A stretch of 64,000 nt of DNA from Xestospongia bergquistia (lineage: Eukaryota > Porifera > Demospongiae > Haplosclerida > Petrosiidae), in the NCBI GenBank assembly GCA_963965975.1, contig OZ014417.1, positions 4,817,821-4,881,820 of the forward strand, read 5' to 3'. Each line of letters begins with the position of its first letter. Position 1 is the stretch's first letter. A program made the translations under genes and the position numbers. This document shows, piece by piece, positions 26,001 to 40,389 of the stretch. Below the pieces are notes generated by a model. The model did not search any database. It was not told where the DNA came from and was given only the letters and a program-made list of their open reading frames with translations.

Positions 26001-29000
26001 TAAGTTAGTTTGCATTAACGCTCTAAAGTCTTTAAGTTAAAGACTTTAGAAGGTTTAGACTATTGAGAGAAGTTTATAAAGTAAACTGCTCAGTCTAGAG
26101 GACTTTATGGCACTAACTAAATAAACAGCTATTAACCGTTTAGTAAGTTAGTTTGCATTAACAATCTAAAGTCTTTAAGTTAAAGACTTTAGAAGGTTTA
26201 GACTATTGAGAGAAGGTTATAAAATAAACTGCTCAGTCTGAAGGACTTTATGGCACTAACTAAATAATCAGCTATTAATAGTTTAGTAAGTTTGTTTGCA
26301 TTAACGCTCTAAAGTCTTTAAGTTAAAGACTTTAGTAGGTTTAGACTATTGACACAAGATTATAAAGTAAACTGCTCAGTCTGAAGAACTTTAGGGCACT
26401 AACTAAATAAACAGCTATTAACAGTTTAGTAAGTTAGTTTGCATTAACGCTCTAAAGTCTTTAAGTTAAAGACTTTAGAAGGTTTCGACTATTGAGAGAA
26501 GTTTATAAAAGAAACTGCTCAGTTTAAGGACTTTATGGCACTAACTAAATAAACAGCTATTAACAGTTTAGTAAGTTTGTTTGCATTAACGCTCTTAAGT
26601 CTTTAAGTTAAAGACTTTAGTAAGTTTAGACTATTGACACAAGTTTATAAAGTAAAATGTTCAGTCTAAAGGACTTTATGGCACTAAGTAAATAAACAGC
26701 TATTAACAGTTTAGTAAGTTAGTTTGCATTAACGCTCTAAAGTCTTTAAGTTAAAAACTTTAGAAGGTTTAGAATATTGAGAGATTTTTATAATGTAAAC
26801 TGCTCATTCTATAGGACTTTATGGCACTAACTAAATAAACAGCTATTAACAGTTTAGTAAGTTAGTTTGAATTAACGCTCTAAAGTCTTTAAGTTAAAGA
26901 CTTTAGAAGGTTTAGACTATTGAGAGAAGTTTATAAAGTAAACTGCTCAGTCTAAAGGTCTTTATGGCACTAACTAAAGAAGTAGCTATTAACAGTTTAG
27001 TAAGTTAGTTTGCATTAAGGCTCTAAAGTTTTTAAGTTAAAGACTTTAGAAAGTTTAGACTATTGAGAGAAGTTTATAAAGCAAACTGCTCAGTCTAAAG
27101 GACTTTATTGCACTAACTAAATAAACAACTATTAACAGTTTAGTAAGTTAGTTTGCATTAACGCTCTAAAGTCTTTAAGTTAAAGACTTTAGAAGGTTTA
27201 GACTTTTGAGTGAAGTTTATAAAGTATACTGCTCAGCCTAAAGGACTTTATGGCACGATCTAAATAAACAGCTATTAACAGTTTTGTAAGTTTGTTTGCA
27301 TGAACGCACTAAAGTCTTTAAGTTAAAGAATTTACAAGGTTTAGACTATTGAGAGAAGTTTATAAAATAAACTGTTCAGTCTAAAGGACTTTATGGCACT
27401 AACTAAATAAACAGTTTTAACAGTTTAGCCAGTTTGTTTGCATTAACGCTCTGAAGTCTTTAAGTTAAAGACTTTAGTAGGTTTAGACTATTGAAACAAG
27501 TTTATAAAGTAAACTGTTCAGTCTAAAGGACTTTATGGCATTAACTAAATACAGCTATTAACAGTTTAGTAAGTTTGTTTGCATGAACGCTCTAAAGTCT
27601 TTAAGTTAAAGACTTTAGAAGGTTTAGACTATTGAGAGAAGTTTATAAAGTAAACTGCTCAGTCTAAAGGACTTTACGGCACTAACTAAATAAACAGCTA
27701 TTAACAGTTTAGTAAGTTTGTTTGCATTAACGCTCTTAAGTCTTTAAGTTAAAGACTTTAGTAAGTTTAGACTATTGAAACAAGTTTATAAAGTAAAATG
27801 TTCAGTCTAAAGGACTTTATGGCACTAAGTAAATAAACAGCTATTAACAGTTTAGTAAGTTAGTTTGCATTAACGCTCTAAAGTCTTTAAGTTAAAAACT
27901 TTAGAAGGTTTAGAATATTGAGAGATTTTTATAAAGTAAACTGCTCATTCTATAGGACTTTATGGCACTAACTAAATAAACAGCTATTAACAGTTTAGTA
28001 AGTTAGTTTGCATTAACGCTCTAAAGTCTTTAAGTTAAAGACTTTAGAAGGTTTAGACTATTGAGATAAGTTTATAAAGTAAACTGCTCAGTCTAAAGGT
28101 CTTTATGGCACTAACTAAAGAAGTAGCTATTAACAGTTTAGTAAGTTAGTTTGCATTAACCCTCTAAAGTCTTTAAGTTAAAGACTTTAGAAAGTTTAGA
28201 CTATTGAGAGAAGTTTATAAAGTAAACTGCTCAGTCTAAAGGACTTTATGGCGCTAACTAAATAAACAACTATTAACAGTTTTGTAAGTTAGTTTGCATT
28301 AACCTCTAAAGTCTTTAAGTTAAAGACTTTAGAAGGTTTAGACTTTTGAGAGAAGTTTATAAAGTAAACTGCTGAGCCTAAAGGACTTTATGGCACGAAC
28401 TAAATAAACAGCTATTAAGAGTTTACTAAGTTAGTTTGCATTAACGCACTAAAGTCTTTAAGTTAAAGACTTTAGAAGGTTTAGACTATTGAGAGAAGTT
28501 TATAAAATAAACTGTTCAGTCTAAAGGACTTTATGGCACTAACTAAATAAACAGCTTTAACAGTTTAGCCAGTTTGTTTGCATTAACGCTCTAAAGTCTT
28601 TAAGTTAAAGACTTTAGTAGGTTTAGACTATTGAAACAAGTTTATAAAGTATACTGCTCAGCCTAAAGGACTTTATGGCACGATCTAAATAAACAGCTAT
28701 TAACAGTTTTGTAAGTTAGTTTGCATGAACGCACTAAAGTCTCTAAGTTAAAGACTTTACAAGGTTTAGACTATTGAGAGAAGTTTATAAAATAAACTGG
28801 TCAGTCTAAAGGACTTTATGGCACTAACTAAATAAACAGCTATTAACAGTTTAGCCAGTTTGTTTGCATTAACGCTCTAAAGTCTTTAGGTTAAAGACTT
28901 TAGTAGGTTTAGACTATTGAAACAAGTTTATAAAGTAAACTGTTCAGTCTAAAGGACTTTATGGCACTAACTAAATACAGCTATTAACAGTTTAGTAAGT

Positions 29001-32000
29001 TAGTTTGCATTAACGCTCTAAAGTCTTTAAGTTAAAGACTTTAGAAGGTTTAGACTATTGAGAGAAGTTTATAAAGTAAACTGCTCAGTCTAAAGGACTT
29101 ACGGCACTAACTAAATAAACAGCTATTAACAGTTTAGTAAGTTTGTTTGCATTAACGCTCTAAAGTCTTTAAGTTCAAGACTTTAGAAAGTTTAGACTAT
29201 TGAGAGAAGTTTATAAAGTAAAGTGCTCAGTCTAAAAAACTCTATGGCACTAACTAAATAAACAGCTATTAACAGTTTAGTAAGTTAGTTTGCATTAACG
29301 CTCTAAAGTGTTTAAGTTAAAGACTTTAGAAGGTTTAGACTATTGAGGGAAGTTTATAAAGTAAACTGCTCAGACTTTACGGCACTAACTAAATAAACAG
29401 GTATTAACAGTTTAGTAAGTTAGTTTGCATTAACGCTCTAAAGTCTTTAAGATAAAGACTTTAGAAGGTTTAGACTAATGAGAGAAGTTTATAAAGTAAA
29501 CTGCTCAGTCTTAAGGACTTTAAGGCACTAACTAAATAAACAGCTATTAACAGTTTAGTAAGTTAGTTTGCATTAACTCTCTAAAGTCTTTAAGTTAAAG
29601 ACTTTAGAAGGTTTAGACTATTGAGAGAAGTTTATAAAGTAAACTGCTCAGTCTAAAGGACTTTATGGCACTAACTAAATAAACAGCTATTAACAGTTTA
29701 GTAAGTTAGTTTGCATTAACGCTCTAAAGTCTTTAAGATAAAGACTTTAGAAGGTTTACACTAATGAGAGAAGTTTATAAAGTAAACTGCTCAGTCTAAA
29801 GGACTTTAAGGCACTAACTAAATAAACAACTATTAAGAGTTTAGTAAGTTAGTTTGCATTAGCGCTCTAAAGTCTTTAAGTTAAAGACTTTAGAAGGTTT
29901 CGACTATTGAGAGAAGTTTATAAAAGAAACTGCTCAGTTTAAGGACTTTATGGCACTAACTAAATAAACAGCTATTAACAGTTTAGTAAGTTAGTTTGCA
30001 TTAACGCTCTAAAGTCTTTAAGTTAAAGACTTTAGAAGGTTTAGACTATTGAGAGAAGTTTATAAAGTAAACTGCTCAGTCTAGAGGACTTTCTGGCACT
30101 AAATAAATAAACAGCTATTAACCGTTTAGTAAGTTAGTTTGCATTAACAATCTAAAGTCTTTAAGTTAAAGACTTTAGAAGGTTTAGACTATTGAGAGAA
30201 GGTTATAAAATAAACTGCTCAGTCTGAAGGACTTTATGGCACTAACTAAATAATCAGCTATTAATAGTTTAGTAAGTTTGTTTGCGTTAACGCTCTAAAG
30301 TCTTTAAGTTAAAGACTTTAGTAGGTTTAGACTATTGACACAAGATTATAAAGTAAACTGCTCAGTCTGAAGAACTTTAGGGCACTAACTAAATAAACAG
30401 CTATTAACAGTTTAGTAAGTTAGTTTGCATTAACGCTCTAAAGTCTTTAAGTTAAAGACTTTAGAAGGTTTCGACTATTGAGAGAAGTTTATAAAAGAAA
30501 CTGCTCAGTTTAAGGACTTTATGGCACTAACTAAATAAACAGCTATTAACAGTTTAGTAAGTTTGTTTGCATTAACGCTCTTAAGTCTTTAAGTTAAAGA
30601 CTTTAGTAAGTTTAGACTATTGACACAAGTTTATAAAGTAAAATGTTCAGTCTAAAGGACTTTATGGCACTAAGTAAATAAACAGCTATTAACAGTTTGG
30701 TAAGTTAGTTTGCATTAACGCTCTAAAGTCTTTAAGTTAAAAACTTTAGAAGGTTTAGAATATTGAGAGATTTTTATAAGTAAACTGCTCATTCTATAGG
30801 ACTTTATGGCACTAACTAAATAAACAGCTATTAACAGTTTAGTAAGTTAGTTTGCATTATCGCTCTAAAGTCTTTAAGTTAAAGACTTTAGAAGGTTTAG
30901 ACTATTGAGATAAGTTTATAAAGTAAACTGCTCAGTCTCAAGGTCTTTATGGCACTAACTAAAGAAGTAGCTATTAACAGTTTAGTAAGTTAGTTTGCAT
31001 TAACGCTCTAAAGTCTTTAAGTTAAAAACTCTAGAATTTTTAGACTATTGAGAGAAGTTTATAAAGTAAACTGCTCAGTCTAAAGGACTTTATGGCGCTA
31101 ACTAAATAAACAACTATTAACAGTTTTGTAAGTTAGTTTGCATTAACGCTCTAAAGTCTTTAAGTTAAAGACATTAGAAGGTTTAGGCTTTTGAGAGAAG
31201 TTTATAAAGTAAACTGCTGAGCCTAAAGGACTTTATGGCACGAACTAAATAAACAGCTATTAACAGTTTAGTAAGTTAGTTTGCATTAACGCACTAAAGT
31301 CTTTAAGTTAAAGACTTTAGAACGTTTAGACTATTGAGAGAAGTTTATAAAATAAACTGTTCAGTCTAAAGGACTTTATGGCACTAACTAAATAAACAGC
31401 TTTAACAGTTTAGCCAGTTTGTTTGCATTAACGCTCTAAAGTCTTTAAGTTAAAGACTTTAGTAGGTTTAGACTATTGAAACAAGTTTATAAAGTAAACT
31501 GTTCAGTCTAAAGGACTTTATGGCATTAACTAAATACAGCTATTAACAGTTTAGTAAGTTAGTTTGCATTAACGCTCTAAAGTCTTTAAGTTAAAGACTT
31601 TAGAAGGTTTAGACTATTGAGAGAAGTTTATAAAGTAAACTGCTCAGTCTAAAGGACTTTACGGCACAAACTAAATAAACAGCTATTAGCAGTTTAGTAA
31701 GTTTGTTCGCATTAACGCTCTAAAGTCTTTAAGTTAAAGACTTTACAAAGTTTAGACTATTGAGAGAAGTTTATAAAGTAAACTGCTCAGTCTAAAAAAC
31801 TCTATGGCACTAACTAAATAAACAGCTATTAACAGTTTAGGATGTTAGTTTGCATTAACGCTCTAAAGTCTTTAAGTTAAAGACTTTAGAAGGTTTAGAC
31901 TATTGAGGGAAGTTTATAAAGTAAACTGCTCAGTCTAAAGGACTTTACGGCACTAACTAAATAAACAGCTATTAACAGTTTAGTAAGTTAGTTTGCATTA

Positions 32001-34230
32001 ACGCTCTAAAGTCTTTAAGACAAAGACTTTGGAAGGTTTAGACTAATGAGAGAAGTTTATAAAGTAAACTGCTCAGTCTAAAGGAGTTTAAGGCACTAAC
32101 TAAATAAACAACTATTAAGAGTTTAGTAAGTTAGTTTGCATTAAGGCTCTAAAGTCTTTAAGTTAAAGACTTTAGAAGGTTTAGACTATTGAGAGAAGTT
32201 TATAAAGTAAACAGCTCAGTCTAAAGGACTTTATGGCACTAACTAAATAAACTGCTATTAACAGTTTAGTAAGTTAGTTTGCATTAACGCTCTAAAGTCT
32301 TTAAGTTAAAGACTTTAGAAGGTTTAGACTAATGAGAGAAGTTTATAAAGTAAACTGCTCAGTCTAAAGGACTTTAAGGCACTAACTCAATAAGCAACTA
32401 TTAACAGTTTAGTAAGTTAGTTTGCATTAACGCTCTAAAGTCTTTAAGTTAAAGACTTTAGAAGGTTTAGACTATTGAGAGAAGTTGATAAAGTAAACTG
32501 CTCAGTCTAAAGGACTTTATGGCACTAACTAAATAAACAGCTATTAACAGTTTAGTAAGCTACTTTGCATTAACGCTCTAAAGTCTTTAAGATAAAGACT
32601 TTAGAAGGTTTAGACTATTGAGAGAAGTTCATAAAGTAAACTGCTCAGTCTAAAGGACTTTAAGGCACTAACTAAAGAAACAGCTATTAACAGTTTAGTA
32701 AGTTAGTTTGCATTAACTCTCAAAAGTCTTTAAGTTAAAGACTTTAAAAGGTTTAGACTATTGAGACAAGTTTATAAAGTAAACTGCTCAGTCTAAACGA
32801 CTTTATGGCACTAACTAAATAAACAGCTATTAACATTTTAGTAAGTTAGTTTAAATTAACGCTCTTAAGTCTTTAAGTTAAAGACTTTAGAAGGTTTAGA
32901 CTATTGAGAGAAGTTTATAAAGTAAACTGCTCAGTCTAAAGGACTTTATGGCACTAACTAAATAAACAGCTATTAACAGTTTAGTAAGTTTGTTTGCATT
33001 AACGCTCTAAAGTCTTTATGTTAAAGACTTTAGAAAGTTTAGACTATTGAGAGAAGTTTATAAAGTAAACTGCTCAGTCTAAAGGACTTTATGGCACTAA
33101 CTAAATAAACAGCTATTAACAGTTTAGTAAGTTAGTTTGCATTAACGCTCTAAAGTCTTTAAGTTAAAGACTTTAGAAGGTTTAGACTATTGAGAGAAGT
33201 TTATAAAGTAAACTGCTCAGTCTAAAGGACTTTACGGCACTAACTAAATAAACAGCTATTAACAGTTTAGTAAGTTAGTTTGCATTAACGCTCTAAAGTC
33301 TTTAAGATAAAGACTTTAGAAGGTTTAGACTAATGAGAGAAGTTTATAAAGTAAACTGCTCAGTCTAAAGGACTTTAAGGCACTAACTAAATAAACAACT
33401 ATTAACAGTTAGTAAGTTAGTTAGCATTAACGCTCTAAAGTCTTTAAGTTAAAGACTTTAGAAGGTTTAGACTATTGAGAGAAGTTTATAAAGTAAACTG
33501 CTCAGTCTAAAGGACTTTATGGCACTAACTAAATAAACAGCTATTAACAGTTTAGTAATTTATTTTGCATTAACGCTCTAAATTCTTTAAGATAAAGACT
33601 TTAGAAGGTTTAGACTATTGAGAGAAGAATATAAAGTAAATTGTTCAGTCTAAAGGACTTTATGGCACTAACTAAATAAACAGCTATTAACAGTTTGGTA
33701 AGTTAGTTTGCATTAACGCTCTAAAGTCTTTAAGTTAAAGACTTTAGAAGGTTTCGACTATTGAGAGAAGTTTATAAAAGAAACTGCTCAGTTTAAGGAC
33801 TTTATGGCACTAACTAAATAAACAGCTATTAACAGTTTAGTAAGTTTGTTTGCATTAACGCTCTTAAGTCTTTAAGTTAAAGACTTTAGTAAGTTTAGAC
33901 TATTGACACAAGTTTATAAAGTAAAATGTTCAGTCTAAAGGACTTTATGGCACTAAGTAAATAAACAGCTATTAACAGTTTAGTAAGTTAGTTTGCATTA
34001 ACGCTCTAAAGTCTTTAAGTTAAAGACTTTAGAAGGTTTAGACTATTGAGAGAAGTTTATAAAGTAAACTGCTCAGTCTAAAGGACTTTAAGGCACTAAC
34101 TAAAGAAACAGCTATTAACAGTTTAGTAAGTTAGTTTGCATTAACTCTCAAAAGTCTTTAAGTTAAAGACTTTAGAAGGTTTTGACTATTGAGAGAAGTT
34201 TATAAAGTAAACTGCTCAGTCTAAAGGACT

Positions 34231-37200
34231 TTACGGCACTAACTAAATAAACAGCTATTAACAGTTTAGTAAGTTAGTTTGCATTAACGCTCTAAAGTCT
34301 TTAAGTTAAAGACTTTAGAAGGTTTAAACTATTGAGAGAAGTTTATAAAGTAAACTGCTCAGTTTAAAGGACTTTATGGCACTAACTAAATAAACAGCTA
34401 TTAACAGTTTAGTAAGTTAGTTTGCATTAACGCTCTAAAGTCTTTAGGTTAAAGACTTTAGAAGGTTTAGACTAATGAGAGAAGTTTATAAAGTAAACTG
34501 CTCAGTCTAAAGGACTTTAAGGCACTAACTAAATAAACAACTATTATCAGTTTAGTAAGTTAGTTTGCATTAACTCTCTAAAGTCTTTAAGATAAAGACT
34601 TTAGAAGGTTTAGACTATTGAGAGAAGTTTATAAAGTAAACTGCTCAGTCTAAAGGACTTTATGGCACTAACTAAATAAACAGCTATTAACAGTTTATTA
34701 ATTTATTTTGCATTAACGCTCTAAAGTCTTTAAGATAAAGACTTTAGAAGGTTTAGACTATTGAGAGAAGTTTATAAAGTAAACTGCTCAGTCTAGAGGA
34801 CTTTATGGCACTAACTAAATAAACAGCTATTAACAGTTTAGTAAGTTAGTTTGCATTAACGCTCTAAAGTCTTTAAGTTAAAGACTTTAGAAGGTTTAGA
34901 CTATTGAGGGAAGTTTATAAAGTAAACTGCTCAGTGTAAAGGACTTTATGGCACTAACTAAATAAACAGCTATTAAGAGTTTAGTAAGTTAGTTTGCATT
35001 AATGCTCGGAAGTCTTTAAGATAAAGACTTTAGAAGGTTTAGACTAATGAGAGAAGTTTATAAAGTAAACTGCTCAGTCTAAAGGACATTAAGGCACTAA
35101 CTAAATAAACAACTATTAAGAGTTTTGTAAGTTAGTATGCATTAACGCTCTAAAGTCTTTTAGTTAAAGACTTTAGAAGGTTTAGACTATTGAGAGAAGT
35201 TTATAAAGTAAACTGCTCAGTCTAAAGGACTGTACGGAACTAACTAAATAAACAGCTATTAACAGTTTAGTAATTTATTTTGCATTAACGCTCTAAAGTC
35301 TTTAAGATAAAGACTTTAGAATGTTTAGACTATTGAGAGAAGTTTATAAAGTAAACTGCTCAGTCTAAAGGACTTTATGGCACTAACTAAATAAACAGCT
35401 ATTAACAGTTTAGTAAGTTAGTTTGCATTAACGCTCTAAAGTCTTTAAGATAAAGACTTTAGAAGGTTTAGACTAATGAGAGAAGTTTATAAAGTAAACT
35501 GCTCAGTCTAAAGGACTTTAAGGCACTAACTAAATAAACAACTATTAAGGTTTTGTAAGTTAGTTTGCATTAACGCTCTAAAGTCTTTTAGTTAAAGACT
35601 TTAGAAGGTTTAGACTATTGAGAGAAGTTTATAAAGTAAACTGCTCAGTCTAAAGGACTGTACGGCACTAACTAAATAAACAGCTATTAACAGTTTAGTA
35701 AGTTAGTTTGCATTATCGCTCTAAAGTCTTTAAGATAAAGACTTTAGAAGGTTTAGACTAATGAGAGAAGTTTATAAAGTAAACTGCTCAGTCTAAAGGA
35801 CTTTAAGGCACTAACTAAATAAACAACTATTAACAGTTTAGTAAGTTAGTTTGCATTAACGCTCTAAAGTCTTTAAGTTAAAGACTTTAGAAGGTTTAGA
35901 CTATTGAGAGAAGTTTATAAAGTAAACTGCTCAGTCTAAAGGACTTTACGGCACTAACTAAATAAACAGCTATTAACAGTTTAGTAAGTTAGTTTGCATT
36001 AACGCTCTAAAGTCTTTAAGTTAAAGACTTTAGAAGGTTTAGACTATTGAGAGAAGTTTATAAAGTAAACTGCTCAGTTTAAAGGACTTTATGGCACTAA
36101 CTAAATAAACAGCTATTAACAGTTTAGTAAGTTAGTTTGCATTAACGCTCTAAAGTCTTTAGGTTAAAGACTTTAGAAGGTTTAGACTAATGAGAGAAGT
36201 TTATAAAGTAAACTGCTCAGTCTAAAGGACTTTAAGGCACTAACTAAATAAACAACTATTATCAGTTTAGTAAGTTAGTTTGCATTAACTCTCTAAAGTC
36301 TTTAAGATAAAGACTTTAGAAGGTTTAGACTATTGAGAGAAGTTTATAAAGTAAACTGCTCAGTCTAAAGGACTTTATGGCACTAACTAAATAAACAGCT
36401 ATTAACAGTTTATTAATTTATTTTGCATTAACGCTCTAAAGTCTTTAAGATAAAGACTTTAGAAGGTTTAGACTATTGAGAGAAGTTTATAAAGTAAACT
36501 GCTCAGTCTAGAGGACTTTATGGCACTAACTAAATAAACAGCTATTAACAGTTTAGTAAGTTAGTTTGCATTAACGCTCTAAAGTCTTTAAGTTAAAGAC
36601 TTTAGAAGGTTTAGACTATTGAGGGAAGTTTATAAAGTAAACTGCTCAGTGTAAAGGACTTTATGGCACTAACTAAATAAACAGCTATTAACAGTTTAGT
36701 AAGTTAGTTTGCATTAATGCTCTAAAGTCTTTAAGATAAAGACTTTAGAAGGTTTAGACTAATGAGAGAAGTTTATAAAGTAAACTGCTCAGTCTAAAGG
36801 ACTTTAAGGCACTAACTAAATAAACAACTATTAAGAGTTTTGTAAGTTAGTTTGCATTAACGCTCTAAAGTCTTTTAGTTAAAGACTTTAGAAGGTTTAG
36901 ACTATTGAGAGAAGTTTATAAAGTAAACTGCTCAGTCTAAAGGACTGTACGGCACTAACTAAATAAACAGCTATTAACAGTTTAGTAATTTATTTTGCAT
37001 TAACGCTCTAAAGTCTTTAAGATAAAGACTTTAGAATGTTTAGACTATTGAGAGAAGTTTATAAAGTAAACTGCTCAGTCTAAAGGACTTTATGGCACTA
37101 ACTAAATAAACAGCTATTAACAGTTTAGTAAGTTAGTTTGCATTATCGCTCTAAAGTCTTTAAGATAAAGACTTTAGAAGGTTTAGACTAATGAGAGAAG

Positions 37201-37660
37201 TTTATAAAGTAAACTGCTCAGTCTAAAGGACTTTAAGGCACTAACTAAATAAACAACTATTAACAGTTTAGTAAGTTAGTTTGCATTAACGCTCCAAAGT
37301 CTTTAAGTTAAAGACTTTAAAAGGTTTAGACTAATGAGAGAAGTTTATAAAGTAAACTGCTCAGTCTAAAGGACTTTATGGCACTAACTAAATAAACAGC
37401 TATTAACAGTTTAGTAAGTTAGTTTGCATTAACGCTCTAAAGTCTTTAAGATAAAGACTTTAGAAGGTTTAGACTAATCAGAGAAGTTTATAAAGTAAAC
37501 TGCTCAGTCTAAAGGACTTTAAGGCACTAACTAAATAAACAACTATTAAGAGTTTTGTAAGTTAGTTTGCATTAACGCTCTAAAGTCTTTCAGTTAAAGA
37601 CTTTAGAAGGTTTAGACTATTGAGAGAAGTTTATAAAGTAAACTGCTCAGTCTAAAGGAC
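34231..37660. repeat. 12-unit block tandemly duplicated (1715-bp period)
   Basis: Markers recur at exactly 1715 bp, which is 12 x 143 minus one. TTACGG occurs at 34231 and 35946, AGTTTAAAGG at 34361 and 36076, CTATTATCAG at 34541 and 36256, TCAGTGTAAA at 34931 and 36646, TGTACGG at 35231 and 36946, and ATGTTTAGAC at 35321 and 37036. The match is tightest over 34231-35520 against 35946-37235. A third, more distant copy lies near 41520-43150 (CTATTATCAG at 41831). Confidence 0.85.
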
Positions 37661-40284
37661 TGTACGGCACTAACTAAATAAATAGCTATTAACAGTTTAG
37701 TAAGTTAGTTTGCATTAACGCTCTAAAGTCTTTAAGATAAAGACTTTAGAAGGTTTAGACTAATGAGAGCAGTTTATAAAGTAAACTACTCAGTCTAAAG
37801 GACTTTAATTCACTAACTAAATAAACAGCTATTAACAGTTTAGTAATTTATTTTGCATTAACGCTCTAAAGTCTTTAAGATAAAGACTTTAGAAGGTTTA
37901 GACTAATGAGAGAAGTTTATAAAGTAAACTCCTCAGTCTAGAGGACTTTATGGCACTAACTAAATAAACAGCTATTAACAGTTTAGTAAGTTAGTTTGCA
38001 TTAACGCTCTAAAGTCTTTACGTTAAAGACTTTAGAAGGTTTAGACTATTGAGAGAAGTTTATAAAGTAAACTGCTCAGTCTAGAAGACTTTATGGCACT
38101 AACTAAATAAACAGCTATTAACCGTGTAGTAAGTTAGTTTGCATTAACGCTCTAAAGGTCTTTAAGTTAAAGACTTTAGAAGGTTTAGACTATTGAGAGA
38201 AGGTTATAAAATAAACTGCTCAGTCTGAAGGACTTTATGGCACTAACTAAATAATCAGCTATTAACAGTTTAGTAAGTTTGTTTGCATTATCGCTCTAAA
38301 GTCTTTAAGTTAAAGACTTTAGTAGGTTTAGACTATTGACACAAGATTATAAAGTAAACTGCTCAGTCTGAAGGACTTTATGGCACTAACTAAATAAACA
38401 GCTATTAACAGTTTAGTAAGTTAGTTTGCATTAACGCTCTAAAGTCTTTAAGTTAAAGACTTTAGAAGGTTTCGACTATTGAGAGAACTTTATAAAAGAA
38501 ACTGCTCAGTTTAAGGACTTTATGGCACTAACTAAATAAACAGCTATTAACAGTTTAGTATGTTTGTTTGCATTAATGCTCTAAAGTCTTTAAGTTAAAG
38601 ACTTTAGTAAGTTTAGACTATTGACACAAGTTTATAAAGTAAAATGTTCAGTTAAAAGGACTTTATGGCACTAACTAAATAAACAGCTATTAACAGTTTA
38701 GTAAGTTAGTTTGCATTATCGCTCTAAAGTCTTTAAGATAAAGACTTTAGAAGGTTTAGACTAATGAGAGAAGTTTATAAAGTAAACTGCTCAGTCTAAA
38801 GGACTTTAAGGCACTAACTAAATAAACAACTATTAACAGTTTAGTAAGTTAGTTTGCATTAACGCTCCAAAGTCTTTAAGTTAAAGACTTTAAAAGGTTT
38901 AGACTAATGAGAGAAGTTTATAAAGTAAACTGCTCAGTCTAAAGGACTTTATGGCACTAACTAAATAAACAGCTATTAACAGTTTAGTAAGTTAGTTTGC
39001 ATTAACGCTCTAAAGTCTTTAAGATAAAGACTTTAGAAGGTTTAGACTAATCAGAGAAGTTTATAAAGTAAACTGCTCAGTCTAAAGGACTTTAAGGCAC
39101 TAACTAAATAAACAACTATTAAGAGTTTTGTAAGTTAGTTTGCATTAACGCTCTAAAGTCTTTCAGTTAAAGACTTTAGAAGGTTTAGACTATTGAGAGA
39201 AGTTTATAAAGTAAACTGCTCAGTCTAAAGGACTGTACGGCACTAACTAAATAAATAGCTATTAACAGTTTAGTAAGTTAGTTTGCATTAACGCTCTAAA
39301 GTCTTTAAGATAAAGACTTTAGAAGGTTTAGACTAATGAGAGCAGTTTATAAAGTAAACTACTCAGTCTAAAGGACTTTAATTCACTAACTAAATAAACA
39401 GCTATTAACAGTTTAGTAATTTATTTTGCATTAACGCTCTAAAGTCTTTAAGATAAAGACTTTAGAAGGTTTAGACTAATGAGAGAAGTTTATAAAGTAA
39501 ACTCCTCAGTCTAGAGGACTTTATGGCACTAACTAAATAAACAGCTATTAACAGTTTAGTAAGTTAGTTTGCATTAACGCTCTAAAGTCTTTACGTTAAA
39601 GACTTTAGAAGGTTTAGACTATTGAGAGAAGTTTATAAAGTAAACTGCTCAGTCTAGAAGACTTTATGGCACTAACTAAATAAACAGCTATTAACCGTGT
39701 AGTAAGTTAGTTTGCATTAACGCTCTAAAGGTCTTTAAGTTAAAGACTTTAGAAGGTTTAGACTATTGAGAGAAGGTTATAAAATAAACTGCTCAGTCTG
39801 AAGGACTTTATGGCACTAACTAAATAATCAGCTATTAACAGTTTAGTAAGTTTGTTTGCATTATCGCTCTAAAGTCTTTAAGTTAAAGACTTTAGTAGGT
39901 TTAGACTATTGACACAAGATTATAAAGTAAACTGCTCAGTCTGAAGGACTTTATGGCACTAACTAAATAAACAGCTATTAACAGTTTAGTAAGTTAGTTT
40001 GCATTAACGCTCTAAAGTCTTTAAGTTAAAGACTTTAGAAGGTTTCGACTATTGAGAGAAGTTTATAAAAGAAACTGCTCAGTTTAAGGACTTTATGGCA
40101 CTAACTAAATAAACAGCTATTAACAGTTTAGTATGTTTGTTTGCATTAATGCTCTAAAGTCTTTAAGTTAAAGACTTTAGTAAGTTTAGACTATTGACAC
40201 AAGTTTATAAAGTAAAATGTTCAGTTAAAAGGACTTTATGGCACTAACTAAATAAACAGCTATTAACAGTTTAGAAAGTTAGTT
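37139..40284. repeat. 11-unit block tandemly duplicated (1573-bp period)
   Basis: AGACTAATCA occurs at 37471 and 39044, and GACTTTAATTCACTAAC at 37801 and 39374. The offset is 1573 bp, exactly 11 x 143. Copy one is about 37139-38711 and copy two 38712-40284. The copies are nearly identical by eye, so this is one of the youngest exchanges in the array. The block overlaps the end of the 1715-bp duplication, showing successive rounds of amplification. Confidence 0.88.
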
Positions 40285-40389
40285 TGCATTAACGCTCTAA
40301 AGTCTTTAAGTTAAAAACTTTAGAAGGTTTAGAATATTGAGAGATTTTTATAAAGTAAACTGCTCATTCTATAGGACTTTATTTCACTA